The translations under genes and the position numbers were made by a program. The notes below the pieces were generated by a model that was not told where the DNA came from, made no database searches, and saw only the letters and a program-made list of their open reading frames with translations. From positions 248,001-312,000 of the forward strand of contig CAVTOY010000019.1 of NCBI GenBank assembly GCA_963736445.1: DNA of 64,000 bases, in the 5' to 3' direction. Positions 62,177-64,000 of this stretch are shown here, one piece after another; the stretch's first letter is position 1, and each line of letters starts with the position of its first letter. This DNA comes from Thiosocius sp963736445 (GTDB lineage: Bacteria > Pseudomonadota > Gammaproteobacteria > Chromatiales > Chromatiaceae).

Positions 62177-63138
62177 TCGACGTTATCCTGCTGGGTTTTC
62201 TGGTGCTGATCGCGATCGCGGCAATCCGCATGCGGGATCTGTTCGGCGTGGTAATCCTGTTCAGCATCTACAGCCTGATGACGGCCGTGCTGTTCATGGA
62301 CCTCGACGCCGTCGACGTGGCCTTCACCGAGGCGGCCGTCGGTGCCGGGGTATCGACAGTGTTGATGCTATCCAGTCTGCGCCTGACAAGTCGCTGGGAA
62401 CGCCGCCCGGCACACGGCCCGCTGCTGCCGCTGATCGTGGTCAGCATCACCGGGGCGGCGCTGATCTACGGCACGCTGGACGCGCCGCTGCTCGGCGACC
62501 ACAGCGCCCCGGTGCACCAGCACGTCGCCCCCCGCTATATCGAACTGGGTCCGGCGGAGGTCGGTATGCCCAATATGGTCACCGCGGTGCTGGCCAGTTA
62601 CCGCGGCTACGATACCTTCGGCGAGACCCTGGTAATCTTCACCGCCGGCATCGCAGTACTGCTGTTGCTCGGCGTTCAAGAGGGACCGCACGCTGAACCC
62701 GGACGCGCAGCCATCGGCGGCGACCAGGTCGTGCTGCGGGTCGTCGTCAAGCTGCTGATCCCGCTGATCCTGCTGTATGGGCTTTATGTGCAGTTTCACG
62801 GCGACTTCGGCGCCGGCGGCGGCTTTCAGGCCGGGGTGATCTTCGCCACCGGCTTCGTACTCTATGATCTGGTGTTCGGCGCAGGCAATGCCCGCCTGGT
62901 CGTACCACCAACCTGGCTGCCCCGGCTCGCCGCGATCGGCATATTGATCTATGGCGGTGTCGGCCTGGTCTCCCTATTCGCGGGCAAACCCTTCCTGGAC
63001 TATTCCGCACTGTCGAAGGATCCGGTGGGCGGTCAACACCTAGGCGTGCTGCTGGTCGAACTGGGGGTCGGCATTACCGTGTTCTCCATCGTGCTGGCGA
63101 TCTATCTCGCGCTGGCCGGCAGGAGGCGACAGGCATGA
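62164..63138 (+). CDS. mnhB: DUF4040-MnhB fusion subunit with non-standard start
   Basis: About 324 residues. N-terminal DUF4040/MbhD-like domain (RMRDLFGVVILFSIYSLMTA; DLDAVDVAFTEAAVGAGVST) fused to an MnhB domain (LLYGLYVQFHGDFGAGGGFQ). No ATG, GTG or TTG lies in frame near the beginning. AGGAGG (62150-62155) stands 8 bases before ATC 62164 and the CTG 62173 overlaps the mnhG stop as CTGA, so the true start is uncertain or one base is misread. It overlaps mnhG and mnhC. Confidence 0.85.
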   Translation: MEGLIDVILLGFLVLIAIAAIRMRDLFGVVILFSIYSLMTAVLFMDLDAVDVAFTEAAVGAGVSTVLMLSSLRLTSRWERRPAHGPLLPLIVVSITGAALIYGTLDAPLLGDHSAPVHQHVAPRYIELGPAEVGMPNMVTAVLASYRGYDTFGETLVIFTAGIAVLLLLGVQEGPHAEPGRAAIGGDQVVLRVVVKLLIPLILLYGLYVQFHGDFGAGGGFQAGVIFATGFVLYDLVFGAGNARLVVPPTWLPRLAAIGILIYGGVGLVSLFAGKPFLDYSALSKDPVGGQHLGVLLVELGVGITVFSIVLAIYLALAGRRRQA

Positions 63139-63542
63139 GCGAACTACCGGGGCTCTATAACTACTGGATCGCCGTATTCCTGATGATGGCCGGCTTCTAT
63201 GTGGTCATCTCTCAGGGCAATCTGGTCAAGAAGCTGGTCGGCCTGGCGTTGTTTCAGACCTCGGTCTTTATCCTGTATATATCGCTGGGCAAGGTCGCCG
63301 GCGGCAGTGCGCCGATCTTCGATGTCACGGTCACCGTCTACTCGAACCCTCTGCCGCACGTGCTGATACTGACCGCGATCGTCGTCGGCCTCGCCACCTC
63401 CGCCGTCGGTCTGGCCCTGATCGTACGGATTCAGGAGGCCTACGGCAGCGTCGAAGAGGACGATATCCATGCGCAGGATCTGATCGACGACAAGCGCATG
63501 GCACCGATGGAACCCTTTGGGCCGGAGGATGATCGGCAGTGA
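63135..63542 (+). CDS. mnhC: Multisubunit Na+/H+ antiporter subunit C
   Basis: 135 residues, NuoK-like, three helices (WIAVFLMMAGFYVVISQGNL; GLALFQTSVFILYISLGKVA; ILTAIVVGLATSAVGLALIV). Overlaps mnhB by 4 bases and mnhD by 4 bases. Confidence 0.94.
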   Translation: MSELPGLYNYWIAVFLMMAGFYVVISQGNLVKKLVGLALFQTSVFILYISLGKVAGGSAPIFDVTVTVYSNPLPHVLILTAIVVGLATSAVGLALIVRIQEAYGSVEEDDIHAQDLIDDKRMAPMEPFGPEDDRQ

Positions 63543-64000
63543 CCCTGCTCGATCACCTTCCGGTGCTGGTGGTGCTGCTGCCGCTGTTTGCAGCGCCATT
63601 GTGCGTGCTCATCGACCGTGCACGTCCGGCCTGGCTGCTATCGCTGATCGCATCCTTTCTCAGCCTCGCTGCGGCGATAACGCTGCTGGTGCAGGTCTCG
63701 GGCAGCGGCACCATCCGGTATCAGCTGGGAGGCTGGGCCGCGCCCTGGGGTATCGAATACCGTATCGACCTGCTCAGCGCCTATGTACTGCTGATCATCA
63801 GCGCAATCGCCCCGCTGGTAATGGTCTTCGCGCTGCGCAGCGTCGAAAAGGAGATCCCGAGAGAGCGCATCGCCCGCTTCTATGCCGCGATGCTGCTGGT
63901 CTTTGCCGGACTTGCCGGCATCACCGTGACCGGGGATGCCTTCAACCTGTTCGTCTTCCTCGAGATCTCATCACTGGCTTCGTATGCAGTGATCAGCATG
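63539..64000 (+). CDS. mnhD: Multisubunit Na+/H+ antiporter subunit D, N-terminal part
   Basis: GTG 63539 overlaps the mnhC TGA. The readable 154 residues begin MTLLDHLPVLVVLLPLFAAP and contain RIDLLSAYVLLIISAIAPLV and GITVTGDAFNLFVFLEISSL, as in NuoM/NuoN-like proton-channel subunits. Cut by the window's right edge. Confidence 0.93.
   Translation, partial: MTLLDHLPVLVVLLPLFAAPLCVLIDRARPAWLLSLIASFLSLAAAITLLVQVSGSGTIRYQLGGWAAPWGIEYRIDLLSAYVLLIISAIAPLVMVFALRSVEKEIPRERIARFYAAMLLVFAGLAGITVTGDAFNLFVFLEISSLASYAVISM

Overview
The window carries a complete-looking oxidative sulfur-metabolism gene set in a GC-rich bacterial genome. The reverse-type dissimilatory sulfite reductase operon dsrABEFHCMK includes dsrEFH, the hallmark of sulfur oxidizers rather than sulfate reducers. 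It sits with soxXYZA, cyanase, an LpxL-type acyltransferase and BepA. This points to a gammaproteobacterial sulfur oxidizer of the Chromatiales type. That assignment is inference from gene content; no rRNA or tRNA was seen. Four long genes or gene pairs are broken only by single-base indels, so the window may come from a draft or metagenome assembly.

Layout. 1-5.3 kb: dsrK (cut by the window edge), dsrM, dsrC, dsrH, dsrF, dsrE, dsrB and dsrA, transcribed leftwards, with strong hairpins in the dsrA-dsrB and dsrC-dsrM gaps. 5.5-8.9 kb: a divergent operon with a TauD-like dioxygenase (two frameshifts), a 62-aa protein, a helical protein and a protein that looks like the Cas6/Cmx6 CRISPR endoribonuclease family without any CRISPR array. 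A cysteine-less DsrC paralogue (RspA-like) with a structured leader follows. 9-11 kb: a PKHD-type hydroxylase and unknown genes. 11.5-20.9 kb: a sigma-54 activator (frameshifted), three tandem palindromes, a sigma-54 promoter and a cyanate-type operon (small Cys protein, ABC transporter, CobW GTPase, WD40 protein, cyanase, HupE/UreJ permease). 20.9-24.4 kb: a degenerate receiver, a prolyl-4-hydroxylase-like dioxygenase and conserved unknowns.

24.8-41 kb: an ion and envelope stress island. It holds a Ca2+/H+ antiporter, an arrestin-like protein, a universal stress protein, an ArsB/NhaD-type permease (frameshifted), a P-type ATPase translationally coupled to a divergent S-adenosylmethionine synthetase, a membrane zinc protease, an EcsC protein and many small proteins, several in paralogous pairs. 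41.2-45.2 kb: a MoxR ATPase, a VWA/metallopeptidase-like protein and a BepA-like M48 protease. 45.4-47.7 kb: soxXYZA with its terminator. 47.7-55 kb: a VWA protein pair, a lipid A acyltransferase, rhodanese, galU, pabB and phhB. 55.4-59.3 kb: a likely glucosylglycerate module (GH13_18 phosphorylase, HAD phosphatase, GpgS). 59.3-60.7 kb: an ankyrin-SPOR protein and a host-attachment-family protein. 61-64 kb: a multisubunit Na+/H+ antiporter (mnhE, F, G, B, C, D), cut by the right edge.

How they fit together. SoxYZ-bound thiosulfate sulfur and stored sulfur would be relayed through DsrE/F/H and DsrC to DsrAB, with DsrMK taking electrons to or from the membrane. Cyanase supplies ammonia and CO2 from cyanate. 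The glucosylglycerate genes, the Mnh and NhaD-type antiporters and the Ca2+ pumps fit life in a saline setting. The most unusual element is the Cas6-family-like gene in the operon divergent from dsr, next to dsr transcripts that contain perfect hairpins.
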